Assembly (NCBI RefSeq): GCF_007954365.1 | Contig: NZ_VOLO01000001.1 | Coordinates: forward strand, 186,001-250,000 | Direction: 5' to 3' | DNA length: 64,000 nt | Source: Frigoribacterium sp. ACAM 257 | GTDB lineage: Bacteria > Actinomycetota > Actinomycetes > Actinomycetales > Microbacteriaceae | In this document: positions 25,429 through 33,976 of the stretch, piece after piece | Layout: every line of letters starts with the position of its first letter | How positions within the stretch are numbered: position 1 is the stretch's first letter | Notes under the pieces: model-generated | Told to the model about the DNA's origin: nothing | The model's input: the letters and a program-made list of their open reading frames with translations, nothing else | Database searches by the model: none | Program-made: the position numbers and the translations under genes

Positions 25429-26280
25429 ATGGTCACGACACTCCCCGCCACCGCAGTTCTCGGAGCCGGCTCGATGGGCGGTGCCGTCCTCGCGGGCCTG
25501 CTCGGTCCCGACGTCGTCGTCGAGGGCGGCATCCGCGTCACGAACCGCACCGAGGCGAAGGCGGGGCCGCTCCGAGAGCAGGGCGTCACCTCCCTGGCCA
25601 CCGAGACCGACCCGGCCGCCAACGCGGCCGCGGTGCGAGGCGCCCGCCTCGTGCTGATCGGCGTCAAGCCGTACATGGTGGTCGACCTGCTGACCGAGAT
25701 CGCCCCTGACCTCGAGCCCGACGCCGTCGTCGTCAGCCTCGCCGCGGGCGTCACGACGGCCACGATGGAGGCGGCGCTGCCCTCGTCGGTCGTGGTCGTC
25801 CGCTCGATGCCGAACACGCCGTCGCACGTCGGTCTCGGCGTCACCGGCCTGAGCGCCGGCTCGCGCTCGTCCGACGACGACCTCGCCCTCGCGCAGCGGC
25901 TCTTCGAGGTCGTCGGCGACGTGGTCGTGGTGCCCGAGTCGCAGATCGACGCGCTCAGCACGATCTCCGGCTCGGGCCCCGCCTACGTGTACCTGCTGGT
26001 CGAGGCCCTGCAGGAGGCGGCGGTCGGCCTGGGCTTCACGCCCGCCCAGGCGGCCACGATGGTGCAGGGCACCTTCCGCGGAGCGAGCGAGCTGCTCGCC
26101 GTGAGCGATCTGGCACCCGCCGAGGAGGCGCCCGCCGAGCTCCGCAGGCGCGTCACCAGCCCCGGCGGCACCACCGAGCGGGCCGTCGCCGTGCTCGAGC
26201 AGGGCGGACTCGCCGAGCTCTTCGGCCGGGCGGCCCAGGCCGCCCTCGCCCGCAACCGCGAGATCGCCGAGGGCCGCTGA
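25429..26280 (+). CDS. proC: Pyrroline-5-carboxylate reductase
   Basis: 283 residues. Last step of proline synthesis, NADPH-dependent. Rossmann motif VLGAGSMGGAVLAGLL, RSMPNTPSHVGLG, SGSGPAYVYLLVEALQEAAVGLGF and the C-terminal VTSPGGTTERAVAVLE all match. The ATG has TAGGAT ending 6 nt upstream, leaderless type. Confidence 0.94.
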   Translation: MVTTLPATAVLGAGSMGGAVLAGLLGPDVVVEGGIRVTNRTEAKAGPLREQGVTSLATETDPAANAAAVRGARLVLIGVKPYMVVDLLTEIAPDLEPDAVVVSLAAGVTTATMEAALPSSVVVVRSMPNTPSHVGLGVTGLSAGSRSSDDDLALAQRLFEVVGDVVVVPESQIDALSTISGSGPAYVYLLVEALQEAAVGLGFTPAQAATMVQGTFRGASELLAVSDLAPAEEAPAELRRRVTSPGGTTERAVAVLEQGGLAELFGRAAQAALARNREIAEGR

Positions 26281-26310
26281 CGCTGCCCGACCGCGCCGCC
26301 GCGGCGGGGG

Positions 26311-26982
26311 TCAGCCCTCGAGCGCCGCGAACTTCTCGATGGTCCGGCTGTCGCCCGACACGATGATGAGGTCGTGGTTGCTGATGACCGTCTCGGGCGT
26401 CGCCTCCTTGAAGGCGCCTCCCGGGCTCTTCACGCCCACGACCGTGACGCCGTATTTCGTGCGGATGTTGGACGCCGCCAGGGAGGCGCCCCGCACCGGC
26501 TTCGGCGGGTACATCTTGACGATCGCGAAGGCGTCGTCGAACTCGATGTAGTCGAGCATCCGGCCCGAGACGAGGTGCGCGACGCGCTCGCCAGCCTCGC
26601 GCTCGGGGTAGATGACGTGGTTCGCCCCGATGCGGGCCAGGATCTTGCCGTGCGACTGGCTGATCGCCTTGGCCCAGATCTGGGGCACCTTGAGGTCGAC
26701 CAGGTTGGCTGTGATGAGGACGCTGGCCTCGATCGACGAGCCCACGGCGACGACGGCGATCGAGAAGTCCTGGGCGCCGATCTGCTTGAGCGCGTCGATG
26801 CTGCGGGCGTCGGCCTGGACGGCGTGCGTCACCCGGTCGGCCCACTTCTGCACGAGCCCGGCGTCGGTGTCGACGGCGAGGACGTCCCGGTCCTGCCGCT
26901 CGAGCTGGCCTGCGGTCGCAGCGCCGAAACGGCCGAGGCCGATGACGAGCACCGGCGCGTCGTGCTTGATCCTGTCAACCAA
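26311..26982 (-). CDS. K+ uptake regulatory subunit, TrkA/KtrA family
   Basis: 223 residues. TrkA_N domain with nucleotide-binding VLVIGLGRFGAATAGQLERQ and Asp at the end of strand 2 (LAVDTD), then a TrkA_C domain (about 140-223). It gates the membrane subunit encoded immediately upstream on the same mRNA. TTG start at 26982 overlaps the last codons of that gene by 8 bp. Confidence 0.88.
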   Translation of the reverse strand: MVDRIKHDAPVLVIGLGRFGAATAGQLERQDRDVLAVDTDAGLVQKWADRVTHAVQADARSIDALKQIGAQDFSIAVVAVGSSIEASVLITANLVDLKVPQIWAKAISQSHGKILARIGANHVIYPEREAGERVAHLVSGRMLDYIEFDDAFAIVKMYPPKPVRGASLAASNIRTKYGVTVVGVKSPGGAFKEATPETVISNHDLIIVSGDSRTIEKFAALEG

Positions 26983-28432
26983 CGATCGGTCGCTCCTCGG
27001 CTCTCGTGAACAGCTGGCGTCGCTGGCTGGCGGCCAGGGCGACGGAGAGCGTCACTGTACCAACGCGGCCCATCCACATGGTGACCGCGAGGATGTACTT
27101 CGCCGAGTCGGGCAGCCGGTCGGTGAGCCCGGTGCTGAGGCCCGAGGTGGCGAAGGCCGAGATGCACTCGAAGAGCACGTGGTCGAGCGGCTCCTTCGTG
27201 ATGTGCATGATCAGGATGCTCGAGACGGCGACGATCGTGGCGCCCCAGAGCACGACGCTGACCGCCAGGCGCAGCACGTCGCTGGGGATGCGACGGCCGA
27301 AGGCCTCCATCGAGCGCTGGCCCCGGGCCTCGGCGAACGCCGCGAGGAAGAGGACCGCGAGAGTCGTCACCTTGATGCCCCCGGCGGTCGAGGCCGAGCC
27401 GCCGCCGATGAACATCAGCATGTCGGTGACGAGCAACGACGAGCCGTTCAGATCGGAGATCTGGATCGTCGAGAAGCCGCCCGACCTCGTCATCATGCTG
27501 AGGAACAGCGACTGGAACACGGTCGGGCCGGCCTCGATGTCGCCGAAGGTCTCCGGGTTGTCGAACTCGAGGACGATGTAGAGCACCATGCCGAAGACGA
27601 TCAGGATCGCCGTGGTCAGCAGGGTCAGTTTGACGTGCACCGACCAACGGCGCGGGTTCCGGGGGTTGCGGGCCAGGGCGTAGATCACGGGGAACCCGAT
27701 GCTGCCGAGGAACACCCCGACCATGATCAGGCTCAGGAACCAGTAGTCGTTCTCGAAGGCCGCCAGTCCGTCGGCGTTCGGCGTGAAGCCGGTGTTCGTG
27801 AACGCCATCGCCGAGTAGTAGAAGCTGTCGAGCACGGCGTCGCCGAGGGGGATCCCGTCGATCAGCATCCTCGGGATCATCAGCAGCGCGATGACGAGCT
27901 GGATCACGAACGAGCTGAGGGCGACGGTCGTCAGGAGGCCGCCGATCTCGCCGAGCCGGACTGCCTGGCCCTCGGGCACCGGGCCGGCGTGGGCGCGGAG
28001 CGGGTTGCTGTCGCCGGCCGCCATCAGCCTGGCCCGCAGGCCGAGCTTGCGCGAGACGACGAGGCCCATGATCGACGCCAGGGTCAGGACACCGATCGCG
28101 CCGATCTGGACGCCGACGAAGATCACGACGTGGCCGAAGAGGGACCAATGCGTCGCCATGTCGACCGTGGCGAGGCCCGTGACGCAGATCACCGAGACCG
28201 CGGTGAAGAGCGAGTCGGCGAGAGGGGTGACCGTGCGGTCGGCCGATGCCACGGGCAGGGAGAAGACCACCGTGAAGACGAGGATCAGGCCGGTGAAGAT
28301 CAGGATCGCGAAGCGCGCCGGTGACTTGCGCCCGATGTCGTCGACCCAGTCGGACAGCCGCTGGAACACGCTCGTCGGGGCGGGGGAGGGTCCGCGCCGC
28401 GGCGCGACGGAGGCGCGCGTCACAGCCGTCAT
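26975..28432 (-). CDS. K+ transporter membrane subunit, TrkH/KtrB family
   Basis: 485 residues, eight or more membrane segments plus four pore loops. Selectivity-filter elements are seen as SVICVTGLATVD, MAFTNTGFTPN, MMTRSGGFSTIQ and AFATSGLSTGL. The Lys-rich cytoplasmic loops and size fit KtrB. It forms the K+ channel-like pore with the following regulatory subunit. The ATG at 28432 has a divergent ArsR gene 35 bp away. Confidence 0.9.
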   Translation of the reverse strand: MTAVTRASVAPRRGPSPAPTSVFQRLSDWVDDIGRKSPARFAILIFTGLILVFTVVFSLPVASADRTVTPLADSLFTAVSVICVTGLATVDMATHWSLFGHVVIFVGVQIGAIGVLTLASIMGLVVSRKLGLRARLMAAGDSNPLRAHAGPVPEGQAVRLGEIGGLLTTVALSSFVIQLVIALLMIPRMLIDGIPLGDAVLDSFYYSAMAFTNTGFTPNADGLAAFENDYWFLSLIMVGVFLGSIGFPVIYALARNPRNPRRWSVHVKLTLLTTAILIVFGMVLYIVLEFDNPETFGDIEAGPTVFQSLFLSMMTRSGGFSTIQISDLNGSSLLVTDMLMFIGGGSASTAGGIKVTTLAVLFLAAFAEARGQRSMEAFGRRIPSDVLRLAVSVVLWGATIVAVSSILIMHITKEPLDHVLFECISAFATSGLSTGLTDRLPDSAKYILAVTMWMGRVGTVTLSVALAASQRRQLFTRAEERPIVG

Positions 28433-28466
28433 GGTACATCCGGCCCGTCGTCGTTACTGTGGCTGC

Positions 28467-28985
28467 ATGCCCGACATCTTCGCCGTGATCGCCGACGGCA
28501 CCCGCCGGGACATCCTCACGGTCCTGCTCGACGCCCACGTCTCCGCCGACTCCCGGACCGGCGACGTCAGCGTCGGCGAGATGGTGTCGGCGCTCGGGCT
28601 GAGCCAGCCGACGGTGTCGAAGCACCTGAGGGTCCTCCGCGACGCCGGGCTCGTGCACGTGCGCGAGGAGGGGCAGCACCGCTACTACGGGATCGAGACC
28701 GGCCCGCTCGAGACGGTCGACGACTGGCTCGTCCCGTTCCTCGGGGCCGAGCTCGGTGGCGGCCCCGACGCCGTCTCGGGCGCGTTCGCGGCCTGGGCGG
28801 GCGCGAGCGTCCCCGCTCCCATCCGCCGGGCCGCCGAGTCGCTGCCCGACGCGACCGACGTCGCGAGCGGGCTGGGACGAGCCGTCGCCGATGCGCAGCA
28901 CCGCGCCTCCTCGGCCCTGCACGACGCCCAGAGCGCCCTCGACGAGCGCGTCATCGACCCGGTCCGCAAGCGCCTCGGGCGCTGA
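28467..28985 (+). CDS. ArsR family regulator
   Basis: 172 residues. The winged helix begins at the start of the protein: MPDIFAVIADGTRRDILTVLL, then VSVGEMVSALGLSQPTVSKHLRVLRDAGLVHVREEGQHRYYGI (about 33-75). No metal-binding Cys is present. The C-terminal 70 residues are an amphipathic Ala-rich tail. TACTGT ends 6 nt before the ATG. It is divergent from the K+ transporter and might regulate it. Confidence 0.85.
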   Translation: MPDIFAVIADGTRRDILTVLLDAHVSADSRTGDVSVGEMVSALGLSQPTVSKHLRVLRDAGLVHVREEGQHRYYGIETGPLETVDDWLVPFLGAELGGGPDAVSGAFAAWAGASVPAPIRRAAESLPDATDVASGLGRAVADAQHRASSALHDAQSALDERVIDPVRKRLGR

Positions 28986-28993
28986 TCGGACCG

Positions 28994-29023
28994 TTGCACC
29001 TGCGGCACGAGCGCCCCTAGAGT
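28994..29023 (+). promoter_or_regulatory. Promoter of the bldC-like gene
   Basis: TTGCAC, 18-bp spacer, TAGAGT. A GTGAC-N5-GTCAC palindrome (29022-29036) overlaps the end of the -10 box and transcription start and could be an operator. Confidence 0.5.
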
Positions 29024-29105
29024 GACCACGAGTCACAGGGGCACCTCCTGTCGCTCTCGTCCCGGCGACGTCGTCGGGTCCGCTCTGACAGCCCCAGGAG
29101 GCGAC

Positions 29106-29300
29106 GTGACCCAGGATCTCTCGGACGTGAGGTTCCTGACCGTCGCCGAGGTGGCCGGGATGATGCGCGTCTCGAAGATGACCGTCTACCGGATGGTGCA
29201 CTCCGGCGAGCTTCCCGCCATCCGCTTCGGCCGGTCGTTCCGCGTGCCCGAGTCGGCCGTCGCCGCGGTGCTGCAGAACGGCGTCGCCGACGTCGGCTGA
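29106..29300 (+). CDS. bldC: BldC-like MerR-type helix-turn-helix protein
   Basis: 64 residues. DVRFLTVAEVAGMMRVSKMTVYRMVHSGELPAIRFGRSFRVPESAV is the excisionase/MerR-type winged helix of BldC, a developmental regulator conserved in actinobacteria that binds direct repeats cooperatively. The GTG at 29106 has AGGAGG six bases upstream; an upstream in-frame start would add residues not seen in the family. Confidence 0.85.
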   Translation: MTQDLSDVRFLTVAEVAGMMRVSKMTVYRMVHSGELPAIRFGRSFRVPESAVAAVLQNGVADVG

Positions 29301-29307
29301 CCCGTTT

Positions 29308-29336
29308 TCGACAATCACGGGTCGCCCTAGTACACT
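29308..29336 (+). promoter_or_regulatory. Promoter of the bS22 gene
   Basis: TCGACA (preceded by TTT), 17-bp spacer, TACACT. It is in an AT-rich region, as expected for a highly expressed ribosomal protein gene. Confidence 0.65.
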
Positions 29337-29406
29337 GACCCGAGGCATTTTTCCGCGGTTCTGTTTCGGACCCGGTCGTCCGATCCATGAATCAGTGAGG
29401 TCCTCT

Positions 29407-29505
29407 ATGGGTTCTGTCATCAAGAAGCGTCGCAAGCGCATGGCGAAGAAGAAGCACCGCAAGCTGCTTCGCAAGACTCGTCACCAGCGTCGCAACAAGA
29501 AGTAG
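29407..29505 (+). CDS. 30S ribosomal protein bS22 (AURKAIP1/COX24 domain)
   Basis: 32 residues beginning MGSVIKKRRKRMAKKKHRK and ending RRNKK; 21 Lys or Arg. This tiny protein is conserved across actinobacteria next to bldC and was seen in mycobacterial ribosome structures between 16S rRNA helix 44 and 23S rRNA. GAGG lies seven bases before the ATG, and a strong promoter and terminator frame it. Confidence 0.93.
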   Translation: MGSVIKKRRKRMAKKKHRKLLRKTRHQRRNKK

Positions 29506-29515
29506 ACGTTGTACG

Positions 29516-29556
29516 AAGTGGCCCTCGACCGTTCCGGTCGGGGGCCACTTGCTTTT
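29516..29556 (+). terminator. Rho-independent terminator of bS22 gene
   Basis: AAGTGGCCCTCGACC, GTTCC loop, GGTCGGGGGCCACTT (one mismatch), followed by GCTTTT. The best textbook terminator in the window. Confidence 0.85.
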
Positions 29557-29602
29557 CCCTCCGATCTTCCCGGCTTCCTCTCGTCGCCTGAGCCTGTCCC
29601 AG

Positions 29603-29686
29603 CCGCAAATGCCGACCGCATGCAGCCGAAAGGCCCTCTGACGCGGGAAATCCGGTCGTCAGACGCGCCGAGGTCGGGTTCTGCGG
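29603..29686. repeat. Dispersed 84-bp intergenic element, copy A
   Basis: Bounded by CCGCAAATGCCGACC (29603-29617) and GGTCGGGTTCTGCGG (29672-29686), which are imperfect inverted repeats of each other. It shares both ends with the element at 52216-52300. Between them is a smaller TCTGACG / CGTCAGA inverted repeat. No gene occupies 29560-29762. Confidence 0.6.
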
Positions 29687-29762
29687 CCAGCACGTGCCGA
29701 CAGCGCAGGAGGCGGCGGCGCGACCCAGCACCTGCTGCGACAGCCGCGCTAGGGTCGAGGGC

Positions 29763-30029
29763 GTGCCCGTTCCCCGCATCTCCCTGCTGACGAAGCCCGG
29801 CTGCCACCTCTGCGACGAGGCGCGCACCGCCCTCGAGGCCGTGCTGTCGGAACCCGAGTTCGCACAGGCCGACCTCGGCTACGCCGAGACGGACATCCTC
29901 GGCGACGAGGCCCTGCGTGCCGAGTACGCGGAGGAGATCCCGGTCGTCCTGCTCGACGACCGCGTGCACACCATCTGGCGCGTCGAGCCCGAGCGCCTCC
30001 GCACCGCCCTCCGGAAGGCCCTCGCATGA
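29763..30029 (+). CDS. Glutaredoxin-like (DUF836) thioredoxin-fold protein
   Basis: 88 residues. Starts VPVPRISLLTKPGCHLCDEA, with the redox CxxC (CHLC) after the first beta strand, and VPVVLLDDR as the cis-Pro strand. Probably a small thiol-disulfide protein in the cytoplasm. GTG at 29763 is chosen since TAGGGT ends 7 nt upstream and the fold begins there. Its stop overlaps the next ATG (ATGA). Confidence 0.82.
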   Translation: MPVPRISLLTKPGCHLCDEARTALEAVLSEPEFAQADLGYAETDILGDEALRAEYAEEIPVVLLDDRVHTIWRVEPERLRTALRKALA

Positions 30030-30328
30030 CCGTCAAGCACATCGTCATCTGGAACCTCGTCGCGACCGACGACACGTCGCGCGACCACGCCGCCGCCCGC
30101 ATCGACGAGCTGCTCACGGGCCTCGTGGGCACCGTCGAGTCGATCCGCTCGCTCGAGGTCGTCCGCAACGTCGCCTACCCCGAGACGAACGGCGACGTCG
30201 CCGTCGTCGCGGAGTTCGACGACGCCGCCGGGCTCGACGCGTACATCGTGCACCCGGCCCACCAGGAGGCGGCAGCCGAGATCCGCACGCTCGTCACGGG
30301 CCGCGGCGCCATCGACTACCAGGCCTGA
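30026..30328 (+). CDS. Dabb family (stress-responsive alpha/beta barrel) protein
   Basis: 100 residues. MTVKHIVIWNL, a central LEVVRNVAYPETNGDVAVVAEFDDAAGLDAYIVHPAHQEAAAEIR pattern, dimeric alpha/beta barrel. The conserved His residues of Dabb proteins are present (KHIVIW, HPAHQ). Function in bacteria unknown. Coupled to the glutaredoxin-like gene. Confidence 0.85.
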   Translation: MTVKHIVIWNLVATDDTSRDHAAARIDELLTGLVGTVESIRSLEVVRNVAYPETNGDVAVVAEFDDAAGLDAYIVHPAHQEAAAEIRTLVTGRGAIDYQA

Positions 30329-30373
30329 CGCCCAGCGCGAGAGCCACCGCGATTCAGGACGGGCGCCTCCCGC

Positions 30374-30401
30374 GTTCCTGATCAGTGCACGGATCAGGAA
30401 C
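30374..30401. repeat. Palindrome GTTCCTGATC-N8-GATCAGGAAC at a convergent junction
   Basis: A perfect 10-bp inverted repeat whose 8-nt centre is AGTGCACG, flanked about 20 nt out on both sides by TTCAGGA / TTCCTGA. The same design occurs at 36983-37010. It sits between the convergent Dabb gene and aspS, so it may work as a bidirectional terminator. Confidence 0.6.
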
Positions 30402-30455
30402 ACTCGTCCTCTCCCCGCGGGGATCAGGCAGGAAGTTCCTGAACGAGGGGAAGAG

Positions 30456-31790
30456 CTACGGCGTGAGGCGGGTCGGCCCGCGGAACAGGAACGTCACCTC
30501 GCGCAGGTTCGGCTGGTGCAGCATCAGCATCAGCACTCGGGCCAGGCCCATGCCGAAGCCGCCGTGCGAAGGCGCGCCGTAGCGGAAGAAGTCGAGGTAC
30601 CCGCCCAGCTCCTCCGGCTTCATGCCCTTCTCGCGGATCTGCGCCTCGAGCACGTCGACGCGGTGCTCGCGCTGGGCGCCGGTGGTGATCTCGGTGCCGT
30701 TGTAGATGAGGTCGTAGCTCTTCGTGAGCTGCGGGTCGTCCTCGTGGCGCATGTGGTAGAACGGCCGGATCGACGCGTCGTAGTCGGTGAGGAACACGAA
30801 GTCGTGGTCGAAGGTCTCCTTGACGTACGCCGCGATCTGGCGCTCGCCCTCGGGGTCCATGTCGGCGTCCGCACGGGGCACGACGTAGCCGCGGTCGGCG
30901 ACGATCTGCTTCGCCTCGGCCAGGGGGATGCGGGGGAACGGCGTCGTCGGCACCGTCAGGTCGACGTCGAAGAGCTCCTTGATCGCGGCGCCGTGCTTCT
31001 CGACGACGGCGGTGAACGCGGCGACGAGCAGCTCCTCCTGCATCTGCATCACGTCTTCGTGGCTGTCCACGTAGCTGATCTCGGCGTCGACGCTGGTGTA
31101 CTCCGTCGCGTGGCGCGAGGTGAACGAGGGGTCGGCGCGGAACACGGGGGCGATCTCGAAGATCTTGCCGAAGCCGGCCGACTGGGCCATCTGCTTGAAG
31201 AACTGGGGGCTCTGCGCGAGGAACGCGCTGCCCTCGAAGTACTCGACCTTGAAGAGCTCGGCGTTCGACTCGCTCGCCGACGCCATGATCTTGGGCGTGT
31301 GCACCTCGACGTAGCCGCGCTCGACCCAGTAGGTGCGCATCGCGTGCTCGAAGGTGGTCTGGACGCGGAAGATGAGGGCGTTGCGAGGGACGCGCAGGTC
31401 GAGGAACCGCCAGTCCATCCGCTTGTCGATGCCGCTGTCGGCGGCGATCGGCGTCTCGGGGTCGGCGAGGCTGTCGACGACGAGGCCGTCGATCTTCACC
31501 TCGATGCCGCCGAGCTTCACGCGCTCGTCGTGCTTGAGCTGGCCCGTGACCGTCACGAAGCTGCCCTGGGAGAGACCCGAGATCGCATCGGCGATCTCGT
31601 CGGTCTCGCCTGCCTCGGCGAGGACGTCGGCGGCCGTGCGGGGACGGACGAGCTGGACGGCGCCGGACTCGTCGCGGAGGACGACGAACTGCACCTTCTT
31701 CTGGTCGCGGACCGTGTCGACCCAACCGGACACCGTCACGGGGCCGTCGGGGAGGGGCGAGAGGTCGCTGATGAGGGTGCGTTCGATCAC
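30456..31790 (-). CDS. aspS: Aspartyl-tRNA synthetase, archaeal type (likely nondiscriminating)
   Basis: 444 residues, the short form without the bacterial GAD insertion. OB-fold anticodon domain 1-105, then class II core: LIFRVQTTFEHAMRTYWVERGYVEVHTPKI, motif 2 IFEIAPVFRADPSFTSRHATEYTSVDAEI, and motif 3 GGFGMGLARVLMLML. TTGAQREHR is the archaeal pattern. Enzymes of this branch often charge both tRNA-Asp and tRNA-Asn, needing GatCAB; the anticodon-domain residues that decide this cannot be judged with certainty. GTG at 31790 is chosen: TAAACT ends 8 nt upstream and MIERTLISDL is the family N-terminus. Confidence 0.93.
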   Translation of the reverse strand: MIERTLISDLSPLPDGPVTVSGWVDTVRDQKKVQFVVLRDESGAVQLVRPRTAADVLAEAGETDEIADAISGLSQGSFVTVTGQLKHDERVKLGGIEVKIDGLVVDSLADPETPIAADSGIDKRMDWRFLDLRVPRNALIFRVQTTFEHAMRTYWVERGYVEVHTPKIMASASESNAELFKVEYFEGSAFLAQSPQFFKQMAQSAGFGKIFEIAPVFRADPSFTSRHATEYTSVDAEISYVDSHEDVMQMQEELLVAAFTAVVEKHGAAIKELFDVDLTVPTTPFPRIPLAEAKQIVADRGYVVPRADADMDPEGERQIAAYVKETFDHDFVFLTDYDASIRPFYHMRHEDDPQLTKSYDLIYNGTEITTGAQREHRVDVLEAQIREKGMKPEELGGYLDFFRYGAPSHGGFGMGLARVLMLMLHQPNLREVTFLFRGPTRLTP

Positions 31791-31872
31791 GGGGCGAGAG
31801 TTTACCGCGACGTCGAGCTTTCGGGCTCCCGTGAGGGAGGTGGGAGTGCGGGCCCGATCTAGACTGGGGGCC

Positions 31873-32520
31873 ATGCCCGCCCAGCAGATCCACCTCGTGC
31901 GCCACGGCGAGGTGCACAACCCCGACCACGTGCTCTACGGCCGACTCGAGGGCTTCGGGCTCAGCGAGCTCGGCCACCGGATGGCCGCCTCCTCGGCCGC
32001 GATGCTGCAGGCGCAGGGCGCCCCCGTCGCCGCGGTCGTCGCCAGTCCGCTGCAGCGCACCCGCGAGAGCGCCGCTCCCTGGGCCGCTGCGTTCGGCCTC
32101 GACGTGCAGGTCGACGAGCGCCTGATCGAGCCCACGAACAAGTACGAGGGCCGCCGTTCCGACTTCACCGTCGCCAAGCAGCTCGCGGTGCCCGCCGAGT
32201 GGCCGTGGATCGTCAACCCCCTCAAGCCGAGCTGGGGCGAGGCCTACGTCAGCATCGCCGCGCGCATGCTCGCCGCGGTCGACGAGGCCTGGTCGAGCGT
32301 CGACTCGGGCGACGTCGTGCTGGTCAGCCACCAGCTGCCGATCTGGATGGTGCACCGCAGCGTGACGGGCGCGCGCCTGTTCCACGACCCTCGTCGCCGT
32401 CGTTGCTCCCTGTCGAGCATCACGACGCTCGAGCGGCACGGCGGCCGCTTCGTCGAGGTCGGCTACCAAGACCCGGCGGCCGACCTGCTCGAGCGCGCAG
32501 TCGACCTCGGGGCGGTCTGA
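31873..32520 (+). CDS. Histidine phosphatase family protein (phosphoglycerate mutase-like)
   Basis: 215 residues. The phospho-acceptor motif is LVRHGEVHNP, with the second Arg in SPLQRTRESAAP and the second His in VVLVSHQLPIWM. Cytoplasmic phosphatase of unknown substrate. TAGACT ends 7 nt before the ATG. Its stop overlaps the next start (TGATG), so it heads the cytochrome c maturation operon. Confidence 0.87.
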   Translation: MPAQQIHLVRHGEVHNPDHVLYGRLEGFGLSELGHRMAASSAAMLQAQGAPVAAVVASPLQRTRESAAPWAAAFGLDVQVDERLIEPTNKYEGRRSDFTVAKQLAVPAEWPWIVNPLKPSWGEAYVSIAARMLAAVDEAWSSVDSGDVVLVSHQLPIWMVHRSVTGARLFHDPRRRRCSLSSITTLERHGGRFVEVGYQDPAADLLERAVDLGAV

Positions 32521-33128
32521 TGCGCCGCGCCTCCTTCGCCGTGGGCGCCGTCGCGGCGGCCTCCGCCCTCGCGCTCGTGCTGACGGGCTGCACCTCGCAG
32601 TCCGACCCCCTGGCCGAGCAGTACCGCGCCGGCGGCACCGAGAACTACATCAGCGGCGCGGGCACGGTCACCGAGCGTCCCGTGTCCGAGCGCACCGATC
32701 CGGTCGACTTCACCGGCACGACCGACGAGGGCGACGAGTTCACGCGGGCCGACCACGACGGGGAGGTCGTCGTCCTCAACTTCTGGTACGCCAGCTGCCC
32801 GCCCTGCCGCAAGGAGGCGCCCGACCTGCAGCAGCTCAGCACCGACTTCGCCGACCAGGGCGTCCAGTTCGTCGGCGTCAACGTGCGCGACCAGGCCGAC
32901 ACCGCCCGCGCCTTCGCCGAGAAGTTCGACATCACCTACCCGTCCATCGTCGACACGAACGACGGCGCGGTCCAGCTCGCCCTCGCCGGCACCATCGCGC
33001 CGAACGCGGTGCCGACGACGATCGTCCTCGACAAGCAGGGCCGCATCGCGGCCCGCGTGCTCGGCGGCCTCGACGGTCCCAGCACGCTGAAGACGCTGAT
33101 CAGCGACGCCGTCTCCGAGCAGGACTAG
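32520..33128 (+). CDS. resA: ResA/TlpA-like thioredoxin lipoprotein
   Basis: 202 residues. Lipobox LVLTGC (Cys24) anchors it to the outer face of the membrane. The thioredoxin fold has the redox motif in VVLNFWYASCPPCRKEAPDL and the cis-Pro loop AVPTTIVLD. It reduces the haem-binding CxxCH cysteines of apocytochrome c, receiving electrons from CcdA encoded next. Upstream histidine phosphatase is translationally coupled. Confidence 0.9.
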   Translation: MRRASFAVGAVAAASALALVLTGCTSQSDPLAEQYRAGGTENYISGAGTVTERPVSERTDPVDFTGTTDEGDEFTRADHDGEVVVLNFWYASCPPCRKEAPDLQQLSTDFADQGVQFVGVNVRDQADTARAFAEKFDITYPSIVDTNDGAVQLALAGTIAPNAVPTTIVLDKQGRIAARVLGGLDGPSTLKTLISDAVSEQD

Positions 33129-33130
33129 AG

Positions 33131-33976
33131 GTGTACCAGGGCAACCCCTTCTTCGAGGCGGTCGCGGGCGGCCAGCTCGCCGTCGCCCTGCCGGTGGCCC
33201 TGCTCGCCGGCCTGATCTCGTTCCTCTCGCCCTGCGTGCTGCCGCTCGTGCCGGGCTACCTCGGCTACGTCGGGGGCCTCGCCGGAGGCGGTCGTCGCGC
33301 CGCCGAGACCGGTGCGGCCGGCGACGCTGCCGGCACCGCTGTCCGAGGGCGGACCGCCACGGCCGTCGCCCCGTCGCCCGCGACCACCGCCTCCCGCGAC
33401 CGCCGCCGCATGGTGATCGGCGTCCTGCTCTTCATCGCCGGCTTCTCGCTCGTCTTCGTCGGCGGCAGCCTCGCGTTCTCGGCCGCGGGCTTCTGGCTGA
33501 TCCAGTGGCGCGACCTGATCGTGCGCCTGATGGGCCTCGTCGTGATCGCGCTGGGCCTCGTCTTCGTCGGCCAGTTCACGTTCCTGCAGCGCACGATCAA
33601 GCCCGGGTTCGCCCCGGCCACCGGCCTGGCGGGCGCCCCCTTGCTCGGCATCGTGTTCGGCATCGGCTGGACGCCGTGCATCGGCCCGACCCTCACCGCG
33701 ATCTACGCCCTGTCGTTCACGAGCGGCTCGGCCACGTCGAGCGTGCTGCTCGGGCTCGCCTACTGCGTCGGCCTCGGCGTGCCGTTCCTGCTCGTCGCGC
33801 TCGGCTTCGGCTGGGCGACGCGCTCCATCTCGTTCGTCAAGCGCCACATGCGCGTCGTCAACATCGTCGGAGGCTCGATCCTGATCGCCATCGGTCTGCT
33901 CATGGTCACCGGGCTCTGGTCCTCCCTCATGTCGCACCTCGGGGCGGTGATCGCGAGCTATGGCACGATCGTCTGA
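33131..33976 (+). CDS. ccdA: Cytochrome c biogenesis protein CcdA
   Basis: 281 residues, six membrane segments. Redox Cys pair: LISFLSPCVLPLVPGYLGYVGG in TM1 and FGIGWTPCIGPTLTAIYAL in TM4. It carries reducing power from cytoplasmic thioredoxin across the membrane to the ResA-like lipoprotein. GTG start 3 bp after the previous stop; its end overlaps ResB by 17 bp. Confidence 0.93.
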   Translation: MYQGNPFFEAVAGGQLAVALPVALLAGLISFLSPCVLPLVPGYLGYVGGLAGGGRRAAETGAAGDAAGTAVRGRTATAVAPSPATTASRDRRRMVIGVLLFIAGFSLVFVGGSLAFSAAGFWLIQWRDLIVRLMGLVVIALGLVFVGQFTFLQRTIKPGFAPATGLAGAPLLGIVFGIGWTPCIGPTLTAIYALSFTSGSATSSVLLGLAYCVGLGVPFLLVALGFGWATRSISFVKRHMRVVNIVGGSILIAIGLLMVTGLWSSLMSHLGAVIASYGTIV

